DNA from: Gaeumannomyces sp. JS-464
Lineage: Eukaryota > Ascomycota > Sordariomycetes > Magnaporthales > Magnaporthaceae
Direction of reading: 5' to 3'
Assembly (NCBI GenBank): GCA_002197995.1
Contig: NGZR01000005.1
Location: forward strand, 4,588,001-4,652,000
DNA: 64,000 nt
Part shown: positions 48,380 through 60,840 of the stretch, in pieces
Numbering within the stretch: position 1 is the first letter of the stretch
How the letters are laid out: each line of letters starts with the position of its first letter
The notes under the pieces: model-generated
What the model was told of the DNA's origin: nothing
The model's database searches: none
The model's input: the letters and a program-made list of their open reading frames with translations, nothing else
Program-made: the position numbers and the translations under genes

Positions 48380-48900
48380 AACGGAGCGAATATAGCGTTA
48401 ATTACCGCCCGTTAAATAAAATTACGATTAAAAATCGGTATTTTTTACTTTTTATTAACAAATTACGAAATAAGCTCGGCGAAGCTTAGTATTTTACGGT
48501 TTTGGATTTACGAAAAGCTTATAGCTTAATACGGATTAAAAAAGGCTAAAAATAATAACAAATTTTAAAATAAAACTTGGATGCTACGAATTTTTAGTAA
48601 TAACTTTTAGCTTTATTAACGCATTAACTACGTTTTAAAGGATAATTAACTATATATTGCGAAAGTATTTTAACGTTTTCGTTTTTACGTATTTAAATAA
48701 TATTTTAATTTTTTTAAAAACGATAAAAAAGCATAAGCAGTATATATATAAAATATTTTAAAAGTTGTTTAATATAAAGCTTTTTATTAAACCAAAAAAG
48801 TGCGAATGGTATATATAAATGGTTACTTTTTTAAGGTTTATAATTATATTAGGTTAAATTTGCATAAACCTTAAAAAAGTCGAAAAAATTAAAAAATGGC
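48380..48900 (+). pseudogene. reverse transcriptase remnant of the gypsy element
   Basis: Shows NYRPLNKITIKNRYFL, then FTVLDLRKAYSLIRI, then the active-site motif. The usual YLDD reads YLNN (codons at 48,690-48,701, within FTYLNNILIF). Both catalytic aspartates have become asparagine by G-to-A change. Later text PKKCEWYI...FLRFII follows the family order. Several in-frame stops. Confidence 0.85.
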
Positions 48901-49859
48901 TTATATTTAAAAACGGTACGAAAATATAAGGGTTTTTAAGTTTTTTAAACTTTTACAAACGGTTTATGCGTAATTATAGCAAAATCGCTATACTATTTAC
49001 GAATTTTACCAAAAATAACCATTAATTCTATTAAAGAAAATAAAAATAAAAAGCTTTTAAGCAATTATAAAACGCCGCCGTAAACGAACCAATGTTAGCA
49101 TTTTTAAACCTAAAAAACCTTTCGAAATCGAAATTAACGCGTCGAATTACGCGATCGGTAATTAATTTAAATAATAAAACGATTAAAAACGGTTGCACTT
49201 TTATACGTTTTTTTCGCAAAAGTTAAATAAACTTAAATTAAATTACTAAATCCACAATAAAAAACTTTTAGCAATTATCCAAGCATTTAAAAAGTGGCGA
49301 TTACACTTTTATAAAACTAAATATTAAATTATAATAATATAAATTACAAAAACCTAATACATTTTACTATTAGTAAAAATTTAAAAAACGATAAATTCGT
49401 TAAAACGAATTTTTGCAAAACTACGATATCCGGATCGAATACCGAAAAGGGTCGAAAAACGGCCAAACGGATGCTTTAAACCGGCGACCGAACCATTAAG
49501 TCGCAATATTTAAAAAAAAAAGAAATATAAATAATTTTAATAAAAAACCAAACGGATTTTTAGTTCGGCATAAAAGATATATGTTAAAACGGTCCGATAG
49601 GGAAAAGTTTAAACCTTAAAAAAAATTTAACAAATTTACAACTAATTAGCACATAACTATTAAAGCGTAACTAAAACGTAAAAACGGTTATAATAACATT
49701 ACAAATTCGTAAAAATTTAAACCGAAATATAAAACGTAATAAAAAATTGCGAAAATTGCGCTAAAAACAAAACTAACAAATATAAACCGTATAAGCTTTT
49801 GCAACCTTTGCTTGCACTTAGCGAGGTATAATAAAAAATTATTATAAATTTCGTTATTA

Positions 49860-50440
49860 AATTTTCCCAATCCAAAAACCGGTAATTGGAGTAAAATACG
49901 ATAATGTACTGGTAATAATAGATAGGTTTACTAAATACGCCTTATTTTTACCGTATAAAAAAAGCAGTAACGCTACCGAGTTAACGTACGTTTTTATTAA
50001 ACACGTAATAGCGAAATACGACACGCCGAACTGTTTAATTACGGATAAAAATAAGCTATTTATAAGCAAGTTTTGGAAAGGATTTACGGCTTTATTAGAA
50101 ATTAAATACTTTTATTACGATTTACCACTTTTAAACAAAGAAATAAACGGAGCGAATAAACCAAACCATAAAGCAATATTTACGTTATTACGTTAATTAT
50201 AAACAAAAAAATTAAGTATAATTATTTCCTATAGCTTAATTCGTTTATAACAATTTAATTTATAAAAGCACGGGAAAAAAACTTTTTATACAAACTACGA
50301 GTTTACGCCCACGGCGTATAAAAAACCCAGGGTAGCAAAATATACCTTAATAGCGGAATTATAAGTGAAAAAGCTTATTAAATTATATAAGCAACTTTAA
50401 AAAAAAACTCGAAAAGCTACGATTACGCATATCCACTTAA
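49860..50440 (+). pseudogene. integrase core remnant of the gypsy element
   Basis: Readable text KYDNVLVIIDRFTKYALFLP and LITDKNKLFISKFWKGFTAL matches the retroviral-type integrase core. The first catalytic-region Asp appears changed in the text before VLVIIDRF. Stops follow after about 50,200. Confidence 0.82.
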
Positions 50441-50734
50441 GCAAGTAAAAAAAGATTAAAAAACCGACTTTTAAAAAGGGAAATAGCGTTTATTTTTTTC
50501 GACGCAATATTAAAACAAAACGACTAAACGATAAGCTAAACTACAAAAAACTGGAACCTTTTAAAATGCTAAAAAAAGTTTCGAACGTAAATTATAAATT
50601 TCGACTACCACTAACCGTAAAATCCCACCCGGTTTTTCACGTTTTTTTTTGCTTAAATTAGCACCATTTAGCTCGAAATTAAACGAGTTAATAAAGGTTA
50701 AGCTAAAAAACGAGTGCGAAATCGAAAAAATTTT

Positions 50735-50870
50735 TAAACTATAAGTTAAAAAATAGGCCTAAAAAGTACTTAATTAAGTGGAAAAGGTACGGCTACGAGG
50801 AAAACACGTGGGAAAAAAAACAAACTTAAAAAATTGCTAAAGGGCTTTATAAAAGTATTAGGAAAAACAA
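50735..50870 (+). pseudogene. chromodomain remnant at the integrase C-terminus
   Basis: YLIKWKRYGYEENTWEK has the aromatic, tryptophan-rich pattern of a chromodomain, placed after the integrase as in chromoviruses. Such domains are known to steer insertion to methylated histone H3. Broken by stops. Confidence 0.75.
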
Positions 50871-51699
50871 CAATTATAAAAAGGTTAACTAGCAAAAAAA
50901 AAAAAAAAAAGCACCATTATAACGGTACTATCGATTAACAATAATATTATTATAATGGACGAACCCCCCAAGAGTTAAACCTACAACCTCGGCAAAAAGG
51001 ACCGAAGCCACACCCAGCGTACTAAAAGTCCTATAAAAGCGTTAAAGGAAAAAACAGCTTACCGGAGTTAAAAAGGGCAAATAGGCCCAGGTTAGGATTA
51101 ACCTCGAACGTTTACCAATCGGGGGAAACGGCAGGAGCTACGGGAGGTTTAAATTGCGAGGTAGTTTAGTAAACCTCCCGATCGGCTTCCTCCCGTTTAA
51201 TACGCTTCAATTCCTCCACCGAGTTAATACTACGGCGTACCGCGCGCATTATTTTTTCCAACCATATCCGTTTTTATTTTCGAAAACGCAACACCTTTTC
51301 CTCCGCTTTTTTAATTTAGCTTTAAGCTTAAAATGCTATACGATAATATTCCGGAGCTTTACGAGCGAAGGTTTTAAAATATCACACTTTAATCGGTTAA
51401 CTTAAAGGCATTTTATATACCGAAACGAATTTTAAAAAAAAAGCTACACATTTTTTACGCTTTAAAACCTCGTAATAATAAAAGCAGGAAGGCATTTCGA
51501 AGGAATAAAAAAGGGTAATCGCTAAAAGATTTTTACAATTAACGGTTTTTTTCGCGAATAAACGTTTTCGCACTTAACTAACCATTTTATTAAAATAAAA
51601 AGGGATGGGAAATGGTAAGGAAAAAAAGTATTTACTATTAACGGAAAGCGGGGCGGTAAAACGTAATTAAAAGGATTTGGTTTGGAAAAAAAAACCTAA

Positions 51700-52175
51700 T
51701 ATTACAACCGGAAACATAAGTAAAAAGGCGGGGCCAAAGCCTGGTAATTTAAAGTGCTAAAAAGCGTCGCGCCCGGAGCAGCCCCACCCCGCCTTTCGTA
51801 AAAACACGTAACTTAGCCATTTACTTAAACGGATTTATGGATTTGTAATAAAGTTATAAATTTATAAATTTATAAATTTATAATAAAACGATAAATTTAA
51901 AAACCTAAAAATTTGTAAATTTATAGCAAAACAATAAATCCAGGAAATATAAGGCAAAGATAAACAAATATATAAAAGGATGGATTTTTTACTATCTTAA
52001 GTAGCTTTAACTAAAGCCTCGGTATTAATTAACTTAAGTTAGCTCCTAGGCATTTCCTAAGGCAAGCAATTAAATTGTCTTTTTAAGTTACGTAATCCCC
52101 TGCAATTAAACGCAACGATATTATCCTGTCCACCCCGAGGTGCCCTATTTTAAAAGCAAACCTTTAATTGTAACA
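51700..52175 (+). repeat. 3' LTR of the gypsy element
   Basis: 476 bases, TATTACAACCGG... to ...CCTTTAATTGTAACA. Pairs with 44,888-45,363. Confidence 0.92.
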
Positions 52176-52180
52176 ACCCC
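52176..52180. repeat. 5-bp target-site duplication (right)
   Basis: ACCCC, identical to 44,883-44,887. Confidence 0.85.
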
Positions 52181-52598
52181 TTTCCGCTTATCCCTCGCTG
52201 CGGAACTTTTTAAAAAGTAGGTTCGCAGTTTTGTTAAAAGCTTAAGGCGTTATAATGCAATTTATAAAAGCTTTATATAAAATTCCCTTTTCCTTTTTAC
52301 GAAGGCTTTACTTTCACTCCGCTCGAAACCCTTTTCGGTACGTTAAAAAAATTTAAATAGTATATCGAAATTAATTTAATGATATCCGTTAATAAGCTAA
52401 TTGAAATTACTATGCTTATAAGGCATAATAAAACCTTTTAAAACTATATAAGCTAAAAGTTTAAATTTATATAATTATATAAGTGGGTATTAAAATACCT
52501 TTATATTTAATAGCATTAAAAAATATTTAGCAATCGATAACGTGCTATTAAACGATAAAAATATGTTTAAACATTATAAGCAAATGCTAAAATGCTAA
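52181..52598. other. interrupted repeat DNA between gypsy element and LINE insertion
   Basis: Continuation of the sequence left of 44,883. AT-rich, no recognisable domain; begins TTTCCGCTTATCCCTCGCTG. Confidence 0.4.
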
Positions 52599-52615
52599 AA
52601 TAACTTTTTAATAAC
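52599..52615. repeat. 17-bp direct repeat, likely LINE target-site duplication (left)
   Basis: AATAACTTTTTAATAAC, found again exactly at 58,501-58,517. The flanking bases differ on both sides of the two copies, so the match is bounded at 17. Confidence 0.75.
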
Positions 52616-52875
52616 AGTCGGCAAACCCCGCAAAGATTTACAGTCACCCAAAGGCCGAACCGACACACGGCCGCCTCCCCCACCCATAACACACTTCGCC
52701 CCCAAAACGAGCTCCCCGCTAGCCAAACCCCCGGTTACGGCAAACGAGCAAGTACGCGAGGAAGCCGAAAGGATAATGGCCCCGACAAACCCCCCCGCCC
52801 TCCCCCCTCCTTTAAACCGCTACCGATAATAAACAGCACTAGCCCGTGGGACGCACCAAAAGGCCCAAAAAAACC

Positions 52876-53520
52876 CGCATGGTAATTTCGATACTGTACT
52901 GGAACATGGGGAAGGGGAGCGGAAAAGGAGATATCCCGCTGTTTAGCAGGAAAAAATACGACATAATAGCTATACAAAAGCCGGAGCTGGACCGATATGG
53001 AAACCCAAAAAGACCAGCAAAGTGCAAATACGAAATGGTTTACCACCAAGCCGATAACCGCTTAAACGCAGCACTATACGTTTACTAACGGTTAAACACC
53101 GCATTGTGGAAAAGCCGAAGCGGATACGATTAGGCAATAGTAATATTGCAAACCCTATTGGGAAAGATCGATATTTACTTAATATATTCGCCGGATTTAA
53201 AAGCATTAGGAAAGTGGCATACGCTATTAACAAAAATCGAAGCGCAGCCACCACGACACCACGCCGTACTTGTGGGGGATTTTAATATGCACCACCCTAT
53301 ATAGGACGTTTATAACAAACGAAACGAAAAAGCAAACGTATTACTATCGTTAACGCACCGGTGGAAACTCGAATTTGCAATACCTTACGGAAAAGTAACG
53401 AAAGAAAGATTTAGCAAACGAAAAAGCACAATCGATTATGCATGGGTATTCGACGCGTTAGCCGTAAAATACGAAAATAAGGACGACGAAATAGGGGGAT
53501 CGGATTATTACTTTTAAATA
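52876..53520 (+). pseudogene. LINE endonuclease remnant
   Basis: Readable text includes ISILYWNMGKGS at the start, IIAIQKPELDRYGNPKR, the catalytic VGDFNMHHP (near 53,274-53,300), STIDYAWVF, and IGGSDYYF where GSDHYP is usual. This is the exonuclease/endonuclease/phosphatase fold in its LINE form. The last His (SDH to SDY) is lost and stops interrupt the frame. Confidence 0.85.
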
Positions 53521-54439
53521 ATCCTAATTAATACCGAAGCGGAGCCGTTTCGGCAAAAAACCGCCGAAGGATAAGTGTGGAAAAAAGTAAACACTAATAT
53601 AAAAAACAACCAAAAAAAGGCATTGCAATTGGCCATATAGCATATCGAAATTAAAAATATGGAAACACCGGAAAATATCGACAATTAAATAAACGCATTA
53701 ATAAATTAACTAACTTTAATCGCTAACGAGCTAATACCGAAAAGGAAATTATTAATTAACTTTAAGCTAGCACCGTATTGGAATTTAAAATTTACTAAAT
53801 TCGCTAAAAAAACGAGGAGGTACCGGCGCGCATATATAAAGTTAAAAACATAAAACAGCTATAACGAATTAAAAGCAGCGGATAAAGCTTTTATAAAGGA
53901 AAAAAGGAAAGCGGCTAACGCGCATTAAAAAAATTTATTAAAAAGGCATTAAAAATAAAAAGAAAAAAGCCACCTTTTAAAACGTAAAACGGTAAGCGAG
54001 ATTACGCAGTTATAAAAAACGAGATTTAACTAAACTACCGGATTTGCACCGATTAAAAAACGGTAATTAGGAACCAACCAATACCCACGTAAATAAAGCA
54101 ATAGCTTTAACGGCTAAGTTTTACCCTAGCCCGGAAGCGGATTTAACCGATATTACAAATACCACGTTTAATAACGACACGTTTTATTACGCGTTTTTAA
54201 TAAAACATATAATGGACCCGGAAAACGGCGACGTATTAACGGCTTTAAAAAAAACGCAAAATTGGAAAGCCCCGGAAGCGGATAACTTACTAAACGGACT
54301 TTTAAAAGCATGCGGCTAATTATGCTAAAAAGCTATATTTAAAATAGCTAACGCCAGTTTTAACCTCGAATATTTCCCGAAGCGTTTCCGAAACGCATTT
54401 ACAGTAATGCTGCTAAAGCTAGGTAAAAGCATAAAAAAT

Positions 54440-55140
54440 AGGAAAATAACGGAAGGATAAAAACCGATCGCACTTTTTTCGTTTATTTTTAAAGTTATGG
54501 AAGTTATAGTAGGAAAACGGATCGTTAACGAAACGGAAGAAAAGGGACTTTTACCGAAAGGATAAATAGGTAATAAAAAAAACGTAATACCGAATTCGCT
54601 ATTAAATAAATAATAAATATAGTAATAACAGCGTGGAATTACGGCGTTATAACCTTACTATTGCAATTTAACTTATTAAAAGCATTTAATAATATTAACT
54701 ATATTAAACTGCTCGATATAATGCGAAAGCAGGAATTTTTACCAAAAATAATTAAATGGATTAAAAACTGGCTTATAAATAAAACGGCTCGGTTTCGGTT
54801 CGACGAAAACACGTTAGCGTTAATACCAGTAATTGTAAAAATCCCGTAAAAATTATTACTATTATTTATATTATTTATCCTTTACATCGCGTTATTATAT
54901 AACAAATTGGAAAAAATCCCAAAAATAACAATGGTTAATTTCGCTAACGATATTAACCTTTTAGCAATAGGGGGCATTATAACGAAAACGGTATAATTAT
55001 TGGAAAAAGCTTGGAACGTATGCCAAACGTGGGCAAAAATAACAGGAATAACATTTAACGTATTAAAAACCGAGCTATTGCATTTTATTAAAGCTTTAAA
55101 CCAAACTCAGGTTCGTACCGAAGCTATTTACGTATAACCA
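54440..55140 (+). pseudogene. LINE reverse transcriptase remnant
   Basis: Pieces in order: PIALFSFIFKVMEVIVGKRI, then FNLLKAFNNINYIKLL, KWIKNWLINKTARFRFDEN, and the active site FANDINLLA where FADD is expected (54,940-54,951). One catalytic aspartate has become asparagine by G-to-A change. Confidence 0.85.
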
Positions 55141-56399
55141 TCGCTAACGGCGAAATTCCTTAAAATTTAGCTAAATTATAAATTAAATTTTAAAACCCAC
55201 ACCAAATAAGCGAAAGGCAAATAGGAAAAATAACAACTAGCGATAATAAAACTCGCAGCGGTAACGTGGGGGAGCAGCCTCGCTAAAGCGAAACAATTAT
55301 ACGCAATAGTATATAAAAGCGCGATAGCGTATGAAGCCGTAATATACCACCTTTTAACCGAACCACGGGGGCGGCCCCGAAGCGCAGTTAAAAAGTTAGC
55401 GAAAAAATAGCGAATATGCTTTAAAATGGTAGCCGGAGTATATAAAGCAACGTTATTAGCTTATTTGGAAATAAAAACCTACGTGCCACTTTTAAATTTG
55501 TATTTAAACGAAAAGGTAATTAATATAAAAAATAAATGGTTAAAAACTGGAATAATACAGCGAATTAACAAAACGATAACGAAAATAACGGGCCGATTTA
55601 AAAGGTTAAAATACCGGGAACGAAATAAAAAACTATATTTTTTAAAGCGGTTAAATAAAAAAAGGATAAGCGAAACGTTAAAACCGATTTAAAATAACCC
55701 CGGAACCGAAACGCAAATTAATCCCCCTGCGAAAACGAAAAAAAGTCCAAATATAAACACGCGAAACGCTAAAACTTTAACGTAATAATGAAATGGAAAT
55801 TAAAAGTTGCTAGCTTAACGAAAGTGGTAAAAAAAGCGAACCGATATAAAATCGCGTGTTTAATAAATAACCTTTTATTTACGAAAAAAAATGGTTAAGT
55901 ATTACGAAAAAATGCCAAAAGCATATAGCTTAATAGCAATTTAAATTAAAACGAAAAAGCTGGGTTTAAATGCTTTCCTATTTAGCAAAAACGTGCTCGA
56001 CGCGGTAACGCCGTTATGCGAATGCGGCAACGGATAAAAGGAAATAGCATAACACGTATTAATTTAATGCACCCGTTAAAACAAATAGCGGGATAACACC
56101 GGGATAGCATAAACGGATAGCCGAAAAGCATATTTCGAACTATAGGAAATAAAAAACACATTATTTAAAAAAGCAATACGCATAATATTTAAAACTGGAA
56201 AACTAATGGATTTTAAAACAGCGAAAAAGGTGGAAAAAAAACGCGGAAAAAAAAAGGAAAAAAAAAAACGCTACCGAGCCGGAAAAAAACCGAACCATAA
56301 ATAACTATAAAACGCTAAACGAAAATACCTTATTAAAAAACGAGGGAAAAGAAAAATGGACCGACGTTAATATTTTATATGCAAACCGCAACCGGAAAG

Positions 56400-58500
56400 G
56401 AACTAATTAAACTAATTATTTTTATTTTTACCTATTTCCTTTAACATTTCGTTAATAATATCCTCCCGATATTTAATTAAAATCCGACCGAAAATGGAAT
56501 TAAAAGGATTTTGCATAAAGGATATTTAGCAAATATAAAAAGGTTAGCGGATTAAAGGAAAACAGCGATATAAAGGAAAATATCGATAAACCCGTATTTT
56601 GGCCCGCTTTAAAGCTAACGCTTTTATCCGAATGCGGTTAAACAAATTCCATACATTAATAATTTTAAAAGCTTAACCCGATATGGTTTACGCTAAGGGC
56701 ATTATATTACCGGAAAGGGAGCGAACGAAACCCGAGCTATTAAATGCAATTATAACAATAAAAGCGCTTTTTAAGCTGGAAAAAAACGAGCGCGAAAACC
56801 CAGCATTAAAAAGGACGCCGAACCGCTTTCAAATGTTTTTCGCAAATCGAACGTAACCGGCGATAGCGTGTTTTAAAATGGTATAACGAAATTGGAAAAA
56901 GCATTAGTAATAAAGCATATAACATTGGAATAAAACCGTTATAAACTTTAGCGGCATAAGCGACTTCCGTTAAAATATTTTGCAAGTTGGCAGCAGTTTT
57001 AAAAAAGGATTAAATATAACGTTAATAAATACGAAAAACGCCGTAAACCTAATTTTTAATACTAGCGAAAGGTTACCGAAACGGAACCGACAAATTAGCA
57101 ATAAAAAAACGCAATAAAAAAAGGAGGAAAAAAAATAACAAACCTAAACGTAAGCACCGCGCGAAAAGGCGCACCCCATATAAATTAAAACGCGAAAAGC
57201 TAAAAATAAAAGTTAATATAACCAAAACTAAGCAGGGAAAAAAGCGGAACAAATAAAAAACATATAAGCTTTATAATAGCATCCCCGAACGGCGCCGGCA
57301 TTATCGATGCCGTTAGCGAAACGCTAAATGCAATTAATATAAATTTTATAAATAAGCTTAAAAAGTTAATAAGGCGGGATAAAAAGGGGAACGATACGGG
57401 AAATATACATTATCGAATCGTAAAAAATGTAACCCGGAAAAATAGCGATCGCCGCCTTATACTTTTTTTAATAGTATAAACGGTAAAGCTAAAGGAAAAA
57501 AAAGAAAAAATTAGTAAAAAAATAGGGAACGAAGCGGTGTAAAACCGCATTTACAACTTTAACGCGGGGGTTCGAAATAACGCCGGCCTCGGAGTTGTCG
57601 TTATCGTTAAAGCTGGAAAATGGGTGCTCGTCGCGATTACCACAAAAAGAAGCAAGCGTAAGGCCGCTATTACCACCGCTGCCGCTATGGCCGCCGCGCG
57701 TATTACCGCGCGCGCCGCCGCGAGAAAAACGGGGAATTTTGTTTTTAAAAGCTATAATATAAAAAAATAAAAGCCGGAAAGGGAACGAAGCGCGGGAGGG
57801 CAGGTGTAAAAGCGCAAACGGCAAAATGCGCGAAAATTAAAAGCAAAAGTGGGAAAAAAGGATTAAAAGTTATAATAAAAAAATTAAAAAAAAGCGAAAA
57901 AAAAAAAGGCAAAAACCTTTAAAGGTAAAAGGGGAAAGAACGGTGGAAACCCGCACCTGGAAAGAAATAAAAGCATAACCGGAAAGCACGATATAAACAG
58001 CGTTATTTCCGGAAGCGAATAACACAATTACGTCGAATTACCCGATGTTAACCACGACTTTCGAACTTTACGAAATAGCCACGCGATTAAATACCGAAGC
58101 GGGACCGAAAAACCTCGAACGCGAATAACCAGGCCGCCGCAATTAACCGAATTAACATTACCATTACTAATATTACCATAAAAAAAAACCCGACACCGGG
58201 GCGTTATTTAAACGCAACATGCATTTTTTACAGTTTTTCCTTTGCGTATTTTCCTATTATTATTATTAATTATAAAAACGCTTCCGCGATAAAACCTTTA
58301 AAAGCAATCGCAGGAATTAAGTAAACGGCACCATTATTTAATATAGCAAAAACCGTATACGAAAAGCAAATATAGTTTTTATTTCCAGGCCACCGAGCCG
58401 GATGCGGTCCGCACCCGGAAACGAGTTTAAAGGTTTTTACATATATATAAAACAGCAAAAGCACCGAGGTTTTTACAAACATAACGGCAGTATAATTAAT
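56400..58500 (+). other. unassigned sequence inside the LINE insertion
   Basis: About 2.1 kb after the zinc-like tail and before the right duplication. Fragments such as LKRTPNRFQMFF and an Ala/Arg-rich stretch near 57,640-57,730 hint at a decayed ORF1-like or second element. I could not assign it. A 111-codon minus-strand frame at 57,489-57,824 (Gly/Asn-rich) is probably a shadow. Confidence 0.35.
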
Positions 58501-58517
58501 AATAACTTTTTAATAAC
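58501..58517. repeat. 17-bp direct repeat, likely LINE target-site duplication (right)
   Basis: Identical to 52,599-52,615. Confidence 0.75.
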
Positions 58518-59197
58518 GAATAAGTATTGTAAAAAGGTATATTTTAAAAGCTAAAAATTGTGTTGCATTTATTTAATAAATAAAAATCCATATAAGTATT
58601 ATAAAATAAACACCACGTGGTTAAAAGAAAAATTATATATTTATGCAAATGTATAAACCATTGTTTATAAAAACGGAAAGCGCACGTATATTAAACTCGA
58701 AAAAGGAGGAATTGGAAACATTCGTAGCTTAATTAAACGAAAACGATAGTTTCGCTTAATTAAGTTACTTTTACTATCGCTAATATAAAGTAAAATTAAA
58801 ATCCCGCATTTCCAATGGAAATAACGAACGTTAATTTAAATTTAAAATAATAGTAAACGCTTTAAAAGTCGAAAAATTCAGCCGAAAGGAAAACTTCGCT
58901 TTTAAAAAGCGAAGGTTAACATTTACATTTATATTAGGACGAATAGCAGCAGTTGTAGTTTGCGTTTTTACTGTAAAAAAAAAAAAAAAAAAAAAAAATA
59001 TCCAACCGAACTTTTAATAATATACGCCGATAAAAACTATCCGACTTTATCTTAAAATATTTAACCTTTTAAATTAAAAAACTTAAACCGAAATAAAATG
59101 AAATTAAAATAAACCCCGTATATAAAAATGCTAAACTTAATTTAATAAAATACGGGACCGATGTAAAAAATTAATAAACTAAAAAAAAGGCCTAAAT
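58518..59197. other. AT-rich spacer with hairpins and an A run
   Basis: Contains an inverted repeat with arms 58,728-58,742 and 58,750-58,764 (CTTAATTAA-A/G-CGAAA), a near-perfect palindrome at 58,894-58,914, and an A run at about 58,976-58,998 that could be the tail of another retroelement. No coding sequence seen. Confidence 0.45.
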
Positions 59198-59663
59198 TGT
59201 TACAATCGGGGTTTTGCTTTTAAAGTAAAACACTTAAAAAAAGGGCTAAAATAGTGCACTTGTCGACAACTTCGAAGGACTTTAGGTTTTAAAGTGCAGC
59301 GCTTTAATTGCTTGTTTTAAGGGATATTTAAAAGCTAACTTAAATTAATTAATGCCGAGGCTTTAGTTAAAATTATTTGGGATAGTAAAAAATCCATCCT
59401 TTAATGTACACGCTTTTTGCTTTTACGGGTTTTTGGATTTGTGGCTTTGTTTAAAAATCCAAAAATCCCATTAAATTTGTGGCTTTATCCAAAAATCTAA
59501 AAATCCTTTTAGATTTATAACTTTATTTAAAAATTTAAAAATCCAAAAATCCAGCTTAAATAAGCCTGTTACGTATTTCCGTGTTTTTTAATAATGCGAG
59601 GTAAAAGCACTATTTAAAGCCCTTTTTATCTTGTGTTTTAGGATTTGCATGCTAGTTATAACA
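59198..59663 (-). repeat. LTR of element A
   Basis: 466 bases, same family as the LTRs at 44,888 and 51,700, reversed. Confidence 0.85.
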
Positions 59664-60393
59664 TTAGGTTTCCCTTTTTAAACTAAATCCTTTTAGCTAT
59701 ATTTTGCTGCCCCACTTTTTGTTAATTGGTAAGTACTTTCCTTTTTTACCATTTTTTTCCCTTTTTTAATTAACGAAATGTTTCGTCGGGTGCGAAAACG
59801 TTTTTTCGCGAAAAAAACCTTTTAACGTAAGGATTTATTTGTTTAAATTGTTTTTTTACTATTAAAATGCCTTTTTATTTTTTTATTACGAGGTTTTAAA
59901 ACGTAAAAAGTGTAAAGCTTTTTTTTAAAACTCGTTTCGGTGCGTGGAATGCTTCGGTCGAAATCGCTTAAATTACGACATTTTAGGTTTTTTTTTTTTA
60001 AATAGTTTCGTTTTATCGGCTTTTAATACTAATAAATGAAGGCCGAAGTTAAAACTGTGAAAAAAAAACGTTGTGCTTTAAATAATAAGCTCGAACGTTT
60101 GCGGAAATAAAAAAAAGTGTGGTTTAAAAAAAAATGCGTGCGATTCGTCGAGGTATCCACGCCGTAAAGGAATTAAAACGTGTTAAACGGGAGGAGGTTA
60201 ACCGGGAAGCTCGTTAAATTGCCTCGCAATCCGAGCCGTTCGTGGCTTTTGCCGTTTTTTTATTAGCAAACATTTAAAATTAATTTTAACTTAAATTTGC
60301 TTGTTTTTTTTTAACTCGGGTAGGAGTTATTTTTGCCAACTGTTTTAAAAGATTTGTGGTATATTAAGTACCATTTTGGTTTTTTTTATTAAG
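59198..60393 (-). mobile_element. gypsy-family element A, antisense, interrupted
   Basis: Antisense LTR at 59,198-59,663 (TGTTACAATCGGGG...TTATAACA), followed by 730 bases matching the 3' internal end of the element at 44,888, including the region equivalent to 51,130-51,690. It stops at 60,393, where element B begins. The remainder of A should lie beyond B, outside the window. Confidence 0.8.
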
Positions 60394-60840
60394 TGTTACA
60401 ATTAAAGGTTTGCTTTTAAAGTTAAGCACCTCGAGGGAGGAGAGGATAATATCGCTAATCTGGTTAACAAAAAAACACGTAATTTAAAAAAACAATCTAA
60501 TTGCTTGCCTTAGGGGATGCTTAGGAGCTAACTTAGGTTAACTAATGCCGAAGCCTTAGTTAAAGCTACCTAAAACCGTAAAAAATCCATCCTTTATATA
60601 TACGCTGCCTTTTGCCTCGTGTTAAATTGGATTTGTAGTTTTGCTATAAATTTACAAATCCTTTTCGGATTTATTGCTTTGTTATAAATTTATAAATTTT
60701 TATTGGATTTATTACTTTGTTATAAATTTACAAATCCTTTTTAGTTTACGTAACTCCACGTAACCAAAGCGGGGCGAAAATACCATTTTAAAGCCCTTTT
60801 TTACCTTGCTATCCTAAAAGCTTGCATGCTAATCGTAATA
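60394..60840 (-). repeat. LTR of element B
   Basis: 447 bases from TGTTACAATTAAAGG to ...CTAATCGTAATA. The bases to its left align with element A's internal sequence. Those to its right (TTAAGTTTTC...) align with the internal start after A's LTR, so this is not a solo LTR. Confidence 0.85.

Larger units (their letters stand above)
44888..52175 (+). mobile_element. complete but inactivated Ty3/gypsy LTR retrotransposon, chromovirus type
   Basis: A 7,288-base element bounded by two LTRs, each 476 bases, with inverted ends TATTAC...GTAACA/ATAACA (originally probably TGTTAC...GTAACA), and flanked by ACCCC on both sides. Order inside: Gag remnant about 45,607-46,170, reverse transcriptase about 48,380-48,900, RNase H about 49,240-49,400, integrase about 49,860-50,440, chromodomain about 50,735-50,870. 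RT before integrase is the gypsy order; the chromodomain places it with chromoviruses. A purine tract (GGAAAAAAAAA, 51,684-51,694) precedes the 3' LTR. All frames carry many stops, so it cannot make protein. It sits inside older unidentified repeat DNA. Confidence 0.93.
52616..58500 (+). mobile_element. LINE-like non-LTR retrotransposon insertion, inactivated
   Basis: 5,885 bases between two exact 17-base repeats. The left 230 bases are C-rich and proline-coding. Then come an apurinic-type endonuclease (52,876-53,520), a reverse transcriptase (about 54,440-55,140) and a Cys/His-rich tail near 56,010-56,080 (LCECGNG...HVLI.C). The order EN-RT-zinc fits fungal APE-type LINEs of the Tad1 kind; the clade is inferred. 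An ORF1 before the endonuclease is missing, so the copy may be 5'-truncated. The last 2.1 kb (56,400-58,500) is not explained by this order. Many stops; non-functional. Confidence 0.75.
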
